The notes under the pieces: generated by a model
Databases searched by the model: none
What the model was told of the DNA's origin: nothing
Seen by the model: only the letters and a program-made list of their open reading frames with translations
Assembly: GCA_964035795.1 (NCBI GenBank)
Contig: OZ038320.1
Location: forward strand, 11,258,118-11,322,117
Direction: 5' to 3'
DNA length: 64,000 nt
Origin: Pterobdella sp. o SKG-2022
Lineage: Eukaryota > Annelida > Clitellata > Hirudinida > Piscicolidae
Shown: positions 13,058 to 26,616 of the stretch, in pieces
How positions within the stretch are numbered: the first letter of the stretch is position 1
Layout: every line of letters starts with the position of its first letter
Program-made: the position numbers and the translations under genes

Positions 13058-16000
13058 AACTCTAATCCTCATCTTCCAGGCCAAGCTTGTACCACGCTTT
13101 TAAATAGATATGCGTGTGTGTAGTTGGAGGCTTGAGCTTTTATGTTCTTTCGTAGTTTTTATAATGTTTCATGTGTATTTTAATTAACTTTTTGAACGTG
13201 AGTTTTTATATGAATTCGTTGAAGTTCAAGAGTAGATCAAAGAATTCAAAGCAAATTTAAATTTATTTCCGTATGACAGTGCCCAAAGCCCCACGTAATT
13301 CAAAATTATTTCTTCTTTTGATTTAAAGTTGAAAAAAAATTAATTTAAAGTTTTATTAAAATTAATGAGGTACTAATCAAAAATTTAAATTTACTCTGTC
13401 AAAAAATAATCCGATTAAATAAATATATGTGAATAACCTAAGAAAAAAGTATTGAGCATGAAAAAATAAAGATGATTTTCAATATTACTCAACTTTTGAA
13501 AAGATTTTTTTTTGTTTTAAAGTAATTCAGTAATATATTTCAGAGAACTTCAGCGTTTGCAAAATATTTTTTATACCAGAGGCTTTAAAAAAAATAGTTT
13601 AAAACGCTTGGCAAACAAATTAAACTTACAATAATATAATATAAAATGAACGGCCCATTGATGGATTATATTAAAACTTGGTTGTTATGGGAATTTTTTA
13701 AATTAATTCAACTTTAAAAATAACGTCAAAACAGGTGCATGCCAATGGCTGCCTTATTTTCACATAATTATTCAGGCTTTTAGAAGAAATGAACGTTTAA
13801 GTTTTCAAACAAAATTAAAGTTAGAAAACTTTAAATTATTGTTTCTCATAATAAATTCATGATTCTCAGTTTCAATATGTTTTAAAGACAAGTTCATTGA
13901 AATCCGCAAAACATTATGCAGAAACAAACACATACATGCAATTAAAATGTTTGCCTGTAGAGACTTATATTTAAAGGATTTGGGTATCGACCTGTTTACT
14001 TAACGGTGCACTATACTATTGTTTGAAGGCTCATTATGCCATGTTTTTGTGACACAATGCATGCTTTGAAATATTTGAATAATGAAACCATGTTTCCAGA
14101 AAAATAATCAACTAAACATTAATAGAATAAACATAAACTACAAAAATTAATTTTACGTTTTTTAAAGCATAAATACTTACACGATAACGACTAGTTCACA
14201 GAAGCTTTATGCAATGAGTTAAAAGATCGTGTTATTGGTAAAGAATAATAAAACATTGATGGATGTCAAAGAGCTTGTTGTTACTGCATAATGAGCAGGC
14301 TGATGAAGGATCGATAGATTCACCTGAAAACTATACAGGTGTGAGACTTCTCCCTTACACATATTATCCCTTCACCAACTCGTACTTGGGGCTTCATGTT
14401 GAGTGTGATGGTATTGCAAATCTTTGTATTTAAAAAAATTAATTTTGAGAAAATTTGGTGATACTAAATAATTTTTTGATCCAATGGTGCATTTCTATAA
14501 TGTGTTATAAGATGCTAACGTCTTTAAGTTTAATTTTGTAGAATAGTATTTTTTTGATTGTCAGAAATGAATTGTTAAAAAAATGATACTAAAACAATAT
14601 TTCAATATATAAAATTAAAAAATTTTCCGTTAAAAATAGAACCATAAAATTTTAATTGAGACTTTTATTTGTTATCTTGGCAGACGTGCTCTTAACTTTC
14701 TTTGAAAATCATCAAACTACATTGATTTTCAAAAAGTTCAATGAAAAATTGAAATTCAAAGCTGTAGACTTATTGATGATATGCGAAATATATAAAGAAA
14801 GATACAGCGGTGGTTGCTGGAAAAGAGGAAAGCCAAATGACAAGCACACCCGACAGCGGCATTAGAAGTGGATGAATAATTGATGTTGGTAGGCGGCAAG
14901 GGTGGAGAAATCTTATGAAAAATCTCCGAAACTATAATGATATTGAAATAAATTAAGCTTTATCAACATCTTTGAATTGAAAACTTATTTTATGTGCATA
15001 GATAAACGCACACATTTTTACATTGAATGCATAAAATCCACTTGCAAACAATGGAAAGACACAAGCAGATGTAGTAATGTCATTGGCATCGATAGACGCA
15101 TGAGCCTCCTAGCATGAATAATACTCGTTCATCATCTCCCAAAAATACTGTTTTAAAACATCATATTTTTTCTGACTTTCTTGTTTCTATACTTCATTAA
15201 AAAGACGCAGTTGAGTTTCCATATAAACTACAGAAAAAAGCATTTGAAAGAATTCAACAATTTTTTTGTTTCATAAGATTTTGAATTCAAACTATTTAGA
15301 AAATTCTTTATAAAATTTTTCTTCATTAAAATTTAATTATGATCCCTTATTTTATGCTTAAATTCAATTTAACAATTTTTCACAAAACTATTTCAAAATA
15401 TTGTTTCGCATCATGAAATATAGAGAATCTTTTCGTTGAAATGTTTTTTTTTCAAAAAATATTTTTCAGAAAGATAAAAAGTAAAAAATTGAGCTTTTTA
15501 TTGCAACTTTTTTTTATCGGGTTTTATCACTTGAAAGTTGAAAAAAAATCTGAAAAATTTTTTTTTAAAAGCTTCACACATTAAAAATTTCAAACTTTTC
15601 GATCAAACGAAAAACTTTCACATCAAATAAATAGACTCAAAAATGCCTTCTATGGCGGAATAAAGCGGCTGGTAAATTAAATCTTTCCAAAATTCCACCA
15701 TTTAAAAAATTGCACTAAAGAATATAAAACTTTGGTCTTCATTATATACAAACCAAACCTAAAATAGATTTCCTAAGAGAAGACTTATGTTTAGAAAGAA
15801 AGTATTGAGTGGATTAACAAGGTGTGGCAGAAACATTGAGCGTAAAGAGTTCTAAGTTTTCCATAAAAGAATTTTGAAAGGTATTGTCCACCGTCTTCTA
15901 CATTGAATAAAAAAATGATGTATTTCTTGGAAAGGTTCCACACTATATATGGAGTTTAGCTTGAATGAAGGGCTAGACAGATGAGATGAGATGTATGCAT

Positions 16001-16824
16001 GCTGAGAGATGACAAACAAACTAATTCCTTCTAAATTCAATATATATTCTGAATGAATTTATCCAATATTTCTTTCTCAATTTTATATTTTTTCTTTAGT
16101 AATAACCATATGTTTTAGAATTCTTTAGTCATGCAATAGCATGGGCATGGGGGCTTGAAAGCACACAACTCCTTATAAACAAATACGCTTAAATACTGGC
16201 TAACAAATTTATTAAAAATAAGTTTTTCAAGTGTAAAGAATTATTTCGTTGATAATGGTGAGTATATTTAAGAAATAAGGCATATTAATCATTACTCAAA
16301 TGCTATTCTAGCGTCATTTGCCAAAAGCTGAAAATTGAAGAAAAATATTTTGACGTTAATATACATCAATCATGCCTAATATACAAACCTTAAAAAGTTA
16401 TTAATCAAATAAAGCTTAGACATTAAATGAACTTTATAAAAAATTTTAAGAAGCATTATTATTTGGAAGCAACTCAAACGTCAAATTAAAAAAAACCTTT
16501 CAGATTCTTTCGGTCTGTTAATCATCAACCTACCCTGACATCTTGAAGTTTTTGAATTAGAAAAAGAAAAATTAATTAATATCACTTCAACTTATACAAT
16601 CCTCATAATGAAAGTTTTCAGCAAAACTATAAAAAATCTAAAGAAAATTTTAAAATTTGGTCGAATTCTTGAAAAAATTCTTGAAGTAAAGATTCTCGAA
16701 ATATTGTTTTTCAAAGTCGTGTTTTCATAAAAATTACTTTCACGATACGAATCTTATATTCGAAAAATCCTTCTTGAAACAGGTTTTTTTGAATAAAAAA
16801 TTTTAAAATCTCTTTATACGATAT

Positions 16825-17024
16825 NNNNNNNNNNNNNNNNNNNNNNNNNNNNNNNNNNNNNNNNNNNNNNNNNNNNNNNNNNNNNNNNNNNNNNNNNNNN
16901 NNNNNNNNNNNNNNNNNNNNNNNNNNNNNNNNNNNNNNNNNNNNNNNNNNNNNNNNNNNNNNNNNNNNNNNNNNNNNNNNNNNNNNNNNNNNNNNNNNNN
17001 NNNNNNNNNNNNNNNNNNNNNNNN
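16825..17024. other. Assembly gap of 200 N
   Basis: Exactly 200 undetermined bases, flanked on the right by an AT-only run (TATCTATATTAATAATATA...). The round length suggests a placeholder gap, so the true size and content are unknown. Confidence 0.97.
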
Positions 17025-20000
17025 TATCTATATTAATAATATATTATATTATTAAGTGCATATAAAAATTTACCAGTAAAAAGCATGTAAAAGGTGAAAA
17101 ATTTAAACTAAAAATCAAACAATTAAAGAACTTACTGGAGGAAATAATTATTTTTTGATACAAATTAAAACGTCAAGTTTTTAGAAATTATTTTTTTGAA
17201 TGAGATTTCTTTAAAAGCCCGAATCTTTCCACTCCATTTTTCTCATAAAACCACATTAAAGGCATCATACCTCCATAAAAAAAAACTTTCCAACTCGAAA
17301 TTATCAAATTAAGCTTTTCACTATGTTGAAAAACTTAAATTCTCTAAAAATTAATTTCTTCTAATTCGAATCCATACTTCAAATAGCTTTTGCTTTAAAG
17401 AGTTGTTTTTAGAAAACTTCAATTGAAATAATTAAAACTCGTTAGAAGAATTTTTGAAGATATGTTCTTAATAAAAAACGAAGTACGAACAATTGCCCGG
17501 CGACTGTTATCGCCAATTTTGGCTTTGATGATGCTAAGGTGTTAAATTGAAATTATGTATGTTTCAAAGCCTTTTCAAACACATATGCAATGCAACTATC
17601 CATCATTTCGCGTGATTTCCATTTGAAAGCATTTTTAAACAGTTGCCTAAGTTTGTTCATTCGTGACGTTTTGAGAAAAATGGAAAATAATTAAATAGAT
17701 TTTAATTAGATTTGAAGTGATTTGTTTCGAACTCATGAGTTTTTAATAAAAAAAGAAATCACGAAAATTTCCTTTTCAAAAGAATTCCTCGAGGTGAAAC
17801 AATTTCATGAACTCAATTAAGATGTTCATAAAAATAGTTTCAACATTTCAAAATGCTCTTTTTTGAAAAAGAAAAATTAATTTTTTTACAATGAATTATA
17901 TTGTATTGTTTGAGTTAATTAAACTAAAAAAGTTTAATTAACAATGTTTCTTCATAAACTCACATGAAATCTCGCAGTGATTCGAAGCACGCTCATCCCA
18001 GCTTGAATTTCATCATTCGAATGAACTCAACGAGCAAGTTTTCACGTTTTAAATGTTTCAACAAGTTGAGTTCAGTGTCATAAAAAGTCATTAATCTTTT
18101 GAAAGACTTTCACTCAATATCTGTTATATATAAACACTGCTAATTTGTTTAGAAATGTTACCCATTTGAACTGAATAAATAGGATTGAAGACTTGTATTA
18201 AGAGTGAAAATTGGGATTGGCTGCAGTGCTGGTCAGAAATATTAATAAAATTTTTTTGGAGTAAAAAACGTAGATGAACAAAATTTAGTATTATTTTGCA
18301 AGCAAAAACTAACATTAAAAATATAATTATTTAAATGGAAGTTTTTTTCAATTAAAAACTATAATTCCTAGAAGGCTAAAATCAAAAAACTAAAAACTAA
18401 TTTTGTTCTATTTCAAAAAGTTTCATTTAAAACTTTTGTGTTTTAACTTTCTTTCTCAGAAATAATCTTGAAGCTTCTATTCACATTATTAATGTCATTA
18501 AAATGGGAAATTTTCGATGCCACGAATTGAAGGAAGAAGGAAGCTTTTGGCCTGTCATAGCAAAAGCAGGAATATATCTACTTCAAATTATAACTAGCTT
18601 AAAGAGTGAAAGTTTCGAAACTACAAACCATCTTTTACAATTCTTTAAGAAGTGTAACGGTGAAGAGTTAGAAATGAAATCAAAAGGTGCCTTATTTGAG
18701 TCCGGGTTTTTTGTATTGTAATGTATTGCGGTATTTATGAAGCGCTTTTAATCATAGCTCGAAGCACTTGCTAAAAATTGAATATAGCGAAAACACATTT
18801 GTAGAACAGGTTCTAATTGTCGGCCTACGCGAGGTAGAACACGGTAACTTTAGGTTATTAGTCTAACTGTGAACTATACGGGCCAGCAAAATTAAGCACA
18901 AAAACTAAGAACAACTAGCAAAAGCTTAAGAAAGTTATCATACAAATTCAGTTTTAAACATTGAGATGTTGAAAAGATTAAACGCATTTTTCTTTGGTTC
19001 TCCGAGGGTCTCAAAAAAGTTATCCAAGAGACAATGTGTTTCTTTTCAGACATCATAGAAAAGCCTAAACATGGGATTAAACATGAAAAGTCACAGAACA
19101 GTGTAAAAGTAAAAAAAATCTAATTAATAGTTTTTAATATAAGAACCGTCGTAAGGTTTCATGTGTGTGCATGGTCACATAGAAAATGCTAAAATGACCC
19201 GATGATCAGGTGCAAAAGAAGGTCTTCATGGTTTGTGGGCGCTTCTCTTCTGGAAAGCTGATTAAAAAAAACAAAAGCCGGGAAGCTTTATAGTATAGTT
19301 ATCGAATTTTTTTTTTATTTTTCCATTTTAAAAAGCAGCTTTTTCAAAAAATAGGGCACTTATTTATACATCGAAGCAAACAATGAACTTTTTACCGCGA
19401 AAAATTTGAAGGTAACTGATTGGTTTGCTAGATCTTCTGGCATTAAACATACTGAAAATTTATGGGAAAAGCTTTTTGGTTGATTTTAGGCTAATAGAAA
19501 ATAGTTTTACTTTTATGAACTTGACTAACGAAATTTGTGTTGGGTGTAATGAAGACAAAAGAATCGTGAAACTTCATAGTATTGATACTATAGAAAGGTA
19601 TCCAGAAAATTGGAAAAAATATAATTGAATACAAAATTCATAAAAAAAATTATTTTTTTGGAATCAACCTAAAGCTTTATTGACAAAAGAATGGTCCTTT
19701 TGTATGATAAGCTTACAATATCATAGTACTTTGACATGTAAGTTATCCTTACGAAAAACGTACTTTTTTTCAGTAAACCTTTTTCGTGTTTAAAACACTT
19801 AGTTGTATGCTTGTTGGTATCCAAAAAATATATTTCACATTATCAAAGCTTAAACTCTTGGCTTAAAAAAATAATATAGTTATAATTTTGACCAAAACAA
19901 AATTTATTAATACATTTTTGTTTAAATGGCTAAAGATTTTATTCATGTTCAGAATATCATAGAAACTTTTGGTTTTTTCACGTTGAAATATGTGGAAAGA

Positions 20001-21246
20001 AAATTTTTTTCTACAATTCAGACAATATTTCAAACTAAGATATCATCATGTAACTTAACATGTAAGTCTCATTTGGAGATACCAGTGAAAATATTGAGTT
20101 GCACTTTTAGAACTTTATACATATCATTATAAGTCGTGAGTATTTTTTCTGTTTTATGTCCAGAAAGTGAAATGAAAAACGGGAAAGTAAAAAGAAGAGA
20201 TAATAAATATGAATGATGGCGATGGCAGAATGTTGATAAAGAGATGAATGCAAGCGATCAACAGTAAAGTTAATATAAAAAATAATGTTGGCGAGACCAT
20301 TAGCTTCAAGATATTACCGTCTTTAATGATTGCTTGCCACTCAATGTCTTTGGGGCATACGACTCTTCGTATGGGATGTTTTTAAATAATAAATTTATGT
20401 GGTTTTAGGGTGTTTGTGACTCAATTAACTTCTTCCATATAAGCTGTCGTCACGAAATACTTTTGTAACTTCAATACTCAAGTCAGTTTGAAAAATATTA
20501 TTGTAATATTTATTTTCATGAAACCAACTCGATATTGCAATGTTTTACTTTACCAAACAATCTAAATGATACGCTATTTAAGTTGACTACATTTGAAATC
20601 TAAGAAAACAAGGATCGCATTAAATGTATTATAGAAAGTTGGTGGATTGGAATTAGCTCCAAAAACATTGTTGCGTTGTTGGTATGAGAAATTAACGTTA
20701 TTTATATTAAATATGGTTGAATGTATCTCTAAAAATAGTATGCGGTAGTTTTTCATAAAGGTATGTTGATGAAGCGATGAAGACTAGAAACTAGCACATA
20801 CACATGAATTATACAAAATGACGCATGGAACATCATTGAAATGTCATGATGACTCGGGTGCTAGAGCACCTTTGAAATATCAATTATAAATGGTCTAATC
20901 ATGATGAAAAGAAAATGATAACGTTGATAACGCGAGCAAACAATACTTTTACAAACGATTGAAAATACCTTGAAAACTGCTTATAAAAGTCGTCACCATC
21001 AGCGCATAATACAATAAGTAACGAAAAAATAAATAAACGTTAAAAGCATTGAACTAGAAGATACAGCAAGCAACGCGCCTTATTTACATTATTTTGATGC
21101 CAAAAACCATCAATATACTAATTAAAAATTAAACTAAAAACTTAATTTAATGGAAAAGAAATTAATTATCAGAAGATATTAATATAAAGTAAAACTCAAC
21201 TGTGGATAAAAAAGAACGACTTTCAGGGATTCCGAGACACTCGACA

Positions 21247-21273
21247 GGTGAACCGTGAATATCAAGGTTCACC
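21247..21273. repeat. Perfect 8-bp hairpin
   Basis: GGTGAACC at 21247-21254 and GGTTCACC at 21266-21273 are exact reverse complements separated by an 11-base loop. The short stem could be chance, and it shows no features of a tRNA or a microRNA precursor. Confidence 0.35.
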
Positions 21274-22238
21274 ATTGAAACTATCAACAAAACTAGCTCT
21301 ATATAAATGCAACAATGTATAATATAAATTACTATGCACAATACTAACAAGTCTAAAAGTCGTTGAAGGTACCACATAATATAAATGATAGTAAAACTAT
21401 TTGTTGATGCTAAAGTGTACATGTAAAATGAATGTAAAGTTTAATGGTCACAATGAAATTTCATTTTGGAGTATTAATCAATCAGTCTCGAATATTCTCA
21501 AAAAAAAAACGATTCTAATTTCTGGAAGGTATTCACCCTCGATTAATTATTTTAAAATATAAAATAGCTTTAAAAAAATAAAATTTATAATCACTAAAAT
21601 ATCATTTTGATTTTGTAATATCAATTAAGCGATCAAAATAAAATAACATATGCAAATGAACTAAAAGCCATAACAGAAAAAAGGTAAGTACCCAAATTTA
21701 AATATAAAAACGCTTGAAACACTTTAAATTATCTCGTCTCTTCTTTATATAACATGGACAGTTTTACACAAGAAAAAGCCATGCAAATGTTAAAGTGTCA
21801 ATAAATAATGGAATGGCACTCTAACAACTGGGTCAGCTGGTTGCATAATATCGTCGGTGGCGATTTGCAGGTTATTCAACATTTCTATGCCACATGTGCA
21901 CAAATTTACGCAAAAAGATGATAACGGTAAACTCAAAATGATATGAAAGACCAATTACATAGTTAAATATATGCGCACACACATACTCACAAAATTGGTT
22001 TTACTTTTGTACACTGCGCGAATCGAGGGATAAAAGGTTAGTAAATCGCTAAATAACAAATTGACCGCTAAAGCCGATAAATTTTTAATGCTTAAATTTT
22101 TCATTTATTATTTACAATAACAATATTTACAAGAGCGTGTCATTATTACATAACTAACGAAGAGCTATAACAAAAAATCATATAGAATAAACTAGCATGA
22201 GTGGCTTCAAAATATCAAAGGATTAACGATATAAATTA

Positions 22239-22244
22239 TTTATT
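22239..22244 (-). terminator. Poly(A) signal of the zinc-finger gene
   Basis: AATAAA read on the minus strand, about 112 bases past the stop codon at 22356. A second copy lies near 22103. Confidence 0.45.
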
Positions 22245-22355
22245 AGAAAAGTAATAATCTCTTGTGAAAACCCCGCAAGTATAAGCAAACATTACCAAAA
22301 CTTTAGATGATTTGAGCTTATAATACTCGTGTTCAATCTTCAAATCCTTAAAAAT

Positions 22356-25300
22356 TCAAGATGCTTTGTGGTTGTTTTTAACAGTCTTAATGTTTTTGAA
22401 AGCAGAAGAGAGTCTCTTTTTGCTCTCAATAAGCTTGCTGTTGAAGCTACTCACTAATAACTTATTGGGTGTCATGCATCTTGAGGTCATGAAGGTGGTA
22501 GTTGTAGCTGTAACTGTGTTCAATGTGGTGCTAGTTGTTAATTTTGCTGGTATTGATGATTGGAACTCTGTAGACTGTGGCGTTGTAGCATCGATGTTAG
22601 AAGTTGTTGGATCGGTGGGATGTGATTGGTGACATGAGGGCTTGTCACATGTCATCTCGCTATGCTCATTGGCCATTTTCAATTTAGGACTGCCTAAAGC
22701 TTCATTGTGATGAATATTGTTAATTGTTTGTTTAGAACTCGAATTATTCGTTGTTTTCGATGATATTGTTGAATTAGACGTAACAGAAGAATGCCCTGTA
22801 GTTGTTGAGGGTAATAGATTTATAATGGGAACCACCTTGGCTATTATTGCACTAGAATTAATACTTGTCGTCGAAGCTAAAGTCGCGTTGGTAATAGTAT
22901 CAACAGCATCATACAAAGAACAAGAACTAGTAGACTTTTGTGAAGAATCTTCTTTGAGGGCACAGGCCCGTTTCAACCTCAGTCTGCCAGACATTGGGTC
23001 AGGTGTGGCACATGTTGCAGGGCTGCTTTTCAGCGAAGTTTGTCTTGATGCACTTTTGAATGAGTTCATGCTTTTACTGATTTTTGAATCATCTAAAGGG
23101 TTTTTTAATTGCTTGGGAAGCTTTTTTGAACCATTTTCACAACTTTCTACACAACCACTATCAACATATGCTTTTGGTAAAGCTTTAGAAGTCATTTTGG
23201 AAGCAAATGAAGAATTTGTATTACTTTTTTTGTCACCATCATTAGCAATTTTGTAAGTATTTTTTTCAGTTCCCTCAACAACATTTTCACCATTGATTCT
23301 ACTAAAATGTTCATTATTACTGTTAGAAATGTTAGAACATAAAGTTAATTGGTGCTGCCTACAACTTTTTGCCTTGTTGAATGTCAAATCACAATTACTA
23401 CATCTGTAGAATTTGTATAGAAAATTGGATAAATTTCGCAAATTATTTGAACACTAAAGGTAATTTATGAAGTACAAAGCTTTTCGTTAACATAGTAACA
23501 TTATTAAGTACGTTAAAATTCAAAGACTAAAGACTGGCTAAAGAAGATTATTATAGATGAATTTTGTTTATGAGAAACAATGAAACATGGAAATATATAA
23601 TATTTTAATACAAAAACAAACTTGTAGACAGTGGTCCTTTTGAGTTCAGGTGAACACTTAGTGATTTTATCACAGCCACTGGCTAAATGGGCATTAGCTT
23701 CGTCGGGGGATGCAAATTGTGCTTTGCAAGCAGAGCATTCAAAAAGGGTGTAAGATAAAACAGTTGGAGTTTTAATAGTTTTTGAAGGGACTTCTGATGG
23801 TTTAGGATTTTGAAGGTTTTTATTGTGAGCTGCTGAAGACTTTGTTGTCGTTGACGTGATAGCTGATTCTATTGATGAAGATGAGTTTTGACAGGTTTTC
23901 ATAGGTGAATTAAATGTTTTGTTGCTGAAAGAAACAGAGTTATTTGAAGAAAGACAACTCGCACTAGTGGTGATTAAGCTTGAAAATGATGTGGTAGAAA
24001 GAATGGTGTGTGAGGCTGTGGTGCACAATGATTCTGTTGCTTTAGTTCCACCAAAAGTGCATTTATTATCGACGTAATTACAAATAAGAGTGGTACAAAT
24101 ATTTGAAATTGGCGATGGAGTCAATAATGAGACGGATGTGTTTTTGATGCCTTCAACAGATGTTGAAGGTGGATAATTAATGGCAGTTTTGTCATGAGAG
24201 TCACATGTAGTTATGGAAGAACTGATAGCACTAGAAGGGATACTAGACGAAGATAGTACTAAAGAGGCATTACTATTTTTATTGACGTTATTATTAGTAT
24301 TGACGTTATTATTGTTAACAGCAACTTCAAGGGAAGATTTTATAAGGCTATTAACTTGTGCACTGGTATTATTGTTTTGAACAAACTTATTTTTAAATCC
24401 TGTGGTATTGTTAATTATGGCACCATTGTTGTTGAGCACAACACCAAAACGAGTACCCAAAGAGCCACTGAGAACACCACCAATACTGCTTGCATTTGCA
24501 TTGGTGTTGTTTATATTGAAATTGTTAAGAACTTGCTGATCGAAGGCTGTTTCAAGATAGCCAAGATCTTCGAGCATCTTGCGGGTCTCTTCCTTAGGGA
24601 GGTGGTGCACCTGTGTCATGTGGCCTTTCAATGGTATCAAGTTGTGGTACTTCTTGGGACATAGAGGACATGCCAGCTCCTTTACTGTCAGCTCGTCTGT
24701 GCTTATGCCTATCATTGGCAAGCATTCAGTGATCTGTTATTTTTGTGTAGAAGATGTACTTCAAATATTTTATATTAATCTTTTGAAATTATGAATGTCT
24801 GAATATACAAAACTTTTTTTCTAAAGTTTTATGATAAGGCTACACTTTTGGAAAAATATAGCTTTTTTTTAAAAGTAAATGTACTAAAAAACTCATAAAT
24901 CAACGTAAAAAATTGTTGAAAAACATTTTTATAAAGAATGATAAATCAAAAACTACTTGATGTTGCCGACATTCTTTTTGAGAAGGAAACTTTTCAGAGC
25001 AGTATGGACACAGATAAAAATACTTCCTTGAATATGTGACGGTTTTAGGGTCTCCACATGAAAGTTGCCTGTGCGATCGTTTAGATTCTCTTGAGCTCAA
25101 GTCAGCTTTGCAAACACTACAGTAGTAAGTACCCTCACATTGCATATACACATTCTTATACAGAATGCCTTTGGCCTTAGAAGTCTTTTGAGGTTGTGAG
25201 ATGAGTGAAGGATTTTTGAGGGTGGATATGGAATAGGAAAGATTCATCTTTGGGGGAGTATCAGTGTTCACTTCACTCGAAGGCAGAACATTGGGAGTGA

Positions 25301-26616
25301 ACACTTGGTTGTTGTGAGATGCCACAATGGGCATACTGGGGGAGGAATGGTTGGGGAGACATGTTTGTTCTGTATCAATCACTACAGCATTCCTCTTGCA
25401 ACCTCGAGTTAATTCATCTATACTCAAAACTGAAACTGCACTAGGAGTTGGAAGAAGTCGTTTTCCAGCAAAAGATGTAGTCATTGCATGATTATTATTA
25501 GCATTTGAATTCAAAGTAGTAAAAGTGGAAAATTGTTGAGATTTTGATATAAGCTTTCGAATTATGTCAATATTAACAGATTTCGTATCAGCTTCTTGTT
25601 TTATTTGTGTCTGTATGTCTAGGTGAGTAGCGGGGTTTTGGATAGCTGTGTTTTTAATGCTTATGAGCGTTTTTTGGTCTAATTCAAGATGAGGTGTTGT
25701 ACAAGTGACAGAAGTAACGCTGCCGTAACCAGCGTCGTTTTCAACCTTTATATTCTCTGATTTACTTACATCAACACTCAAAGGCTGTTCCAAGTTTGGA
25801 GTTTTTTGCTGATCAGACAGCTTTAAATGGTTGGTGTGTTTGGTTAAAATGTGCAGATTGAGGTACTTGAGAGTGGAAAACATTTTGTGGCATTGAAAAC
25901 ATTTGTGCACTTGTCTGTGGGAATATTAAATATCATTTACATCATACACACATGAATTTGACAGGTTTTTAACTTTTAACCGAAAATGAAATAATTATTA
26001 TTAAATAAATAAAATAACTAAAAACTAACCTATAAAGGTGAAATTGTTGTAACTGTTGCAAAATGAGAGCTTTAGTTGATTGTTGCAATCGTTGTCTTTT
26101 TTGCCTTAAATATTCCAACAACAATTTGTTTGCACTAACGTTGTTATTGTTATTCAAATTATTGAGTAGTTTTTGAGAACCAGAAAACTCGACTTCTGTT
26201 TTTATTGCTTTATCATTGTTCAAAAAATCATTGATTGTGTTGAATTGAAGTGGTCGAAGTGGACAAGTAAAAGAGATATGATTTTTGATGATGTTTTTAT
26301 TTCGATATTTGACACCACAACTAAAACAACAATAAACATGATAGCCTGTAACGGTAGCTGAACGATGGTCACTATTGGATACATGTTGGTTGGCTGCTGA
26401 TAAGTCACTGAATGTTAAGAGACAAGACTCACACAAAAACTCAGTCTGTTCAATCATGCATTTTGTTTCATTATCGTCTGCTTTTTTGTTACTTTGTAGC
26501 TGCAACAAAAGCTTCAATTGTTGTTCATCAGACAGCTTGTTATTGTTGACAGGGCTTGTGGAGATTTTGTCGTTTATCAATTGCAACAGCTTTTGATTGT
26601 CATCAATCAACTTTAA
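22356..26616 (-). other. Exons 11-14: cluster of eight zinc fingers
   Basis: Four exons encode fingers 2-9. Two C2HC fingers share a nearly identical C-terminal half. CRQHQITEC is formed across the exon 12/13 junction, and CRQHQLTLC lies in exon 14. This suggests an internal duplication. Long Asn/Ser/Thr-rich spacers separate the fingers, so they are dispersed rather than a tandem DNA-reading array. Confidence 0.7.

Larger units (their letters stand above)
13058..22238. other. Gene-poor stretch
   Basis: Mostly AT-rich sequence with no gene I can support. Contents worth marking are a 56-codon plus-strand ORF at 14263-14433, a 72-codon plus-strand ORF at 18503-18721 with no recognised motif, an assembly gap at 16825-17024, and a short hairpin at 21247-21273. 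Confidence 0.4.

Noticed and set aside
18724..18900. SINE or tRNA-derived repeat suspected from less AT-rich sequence with GGTTCTAATT
   Set aside because: No matching A box at the right distance and no second copy noticed in the window.
22366..23256. Plus-strand ORFs of 88 and 179 codons
   Set aside because: They lie opposite the last zinc-finger exon, and their composition (Val/Leu-rich, from reversed Asn/Ser/Thr codons) is that of an antisense shadow.
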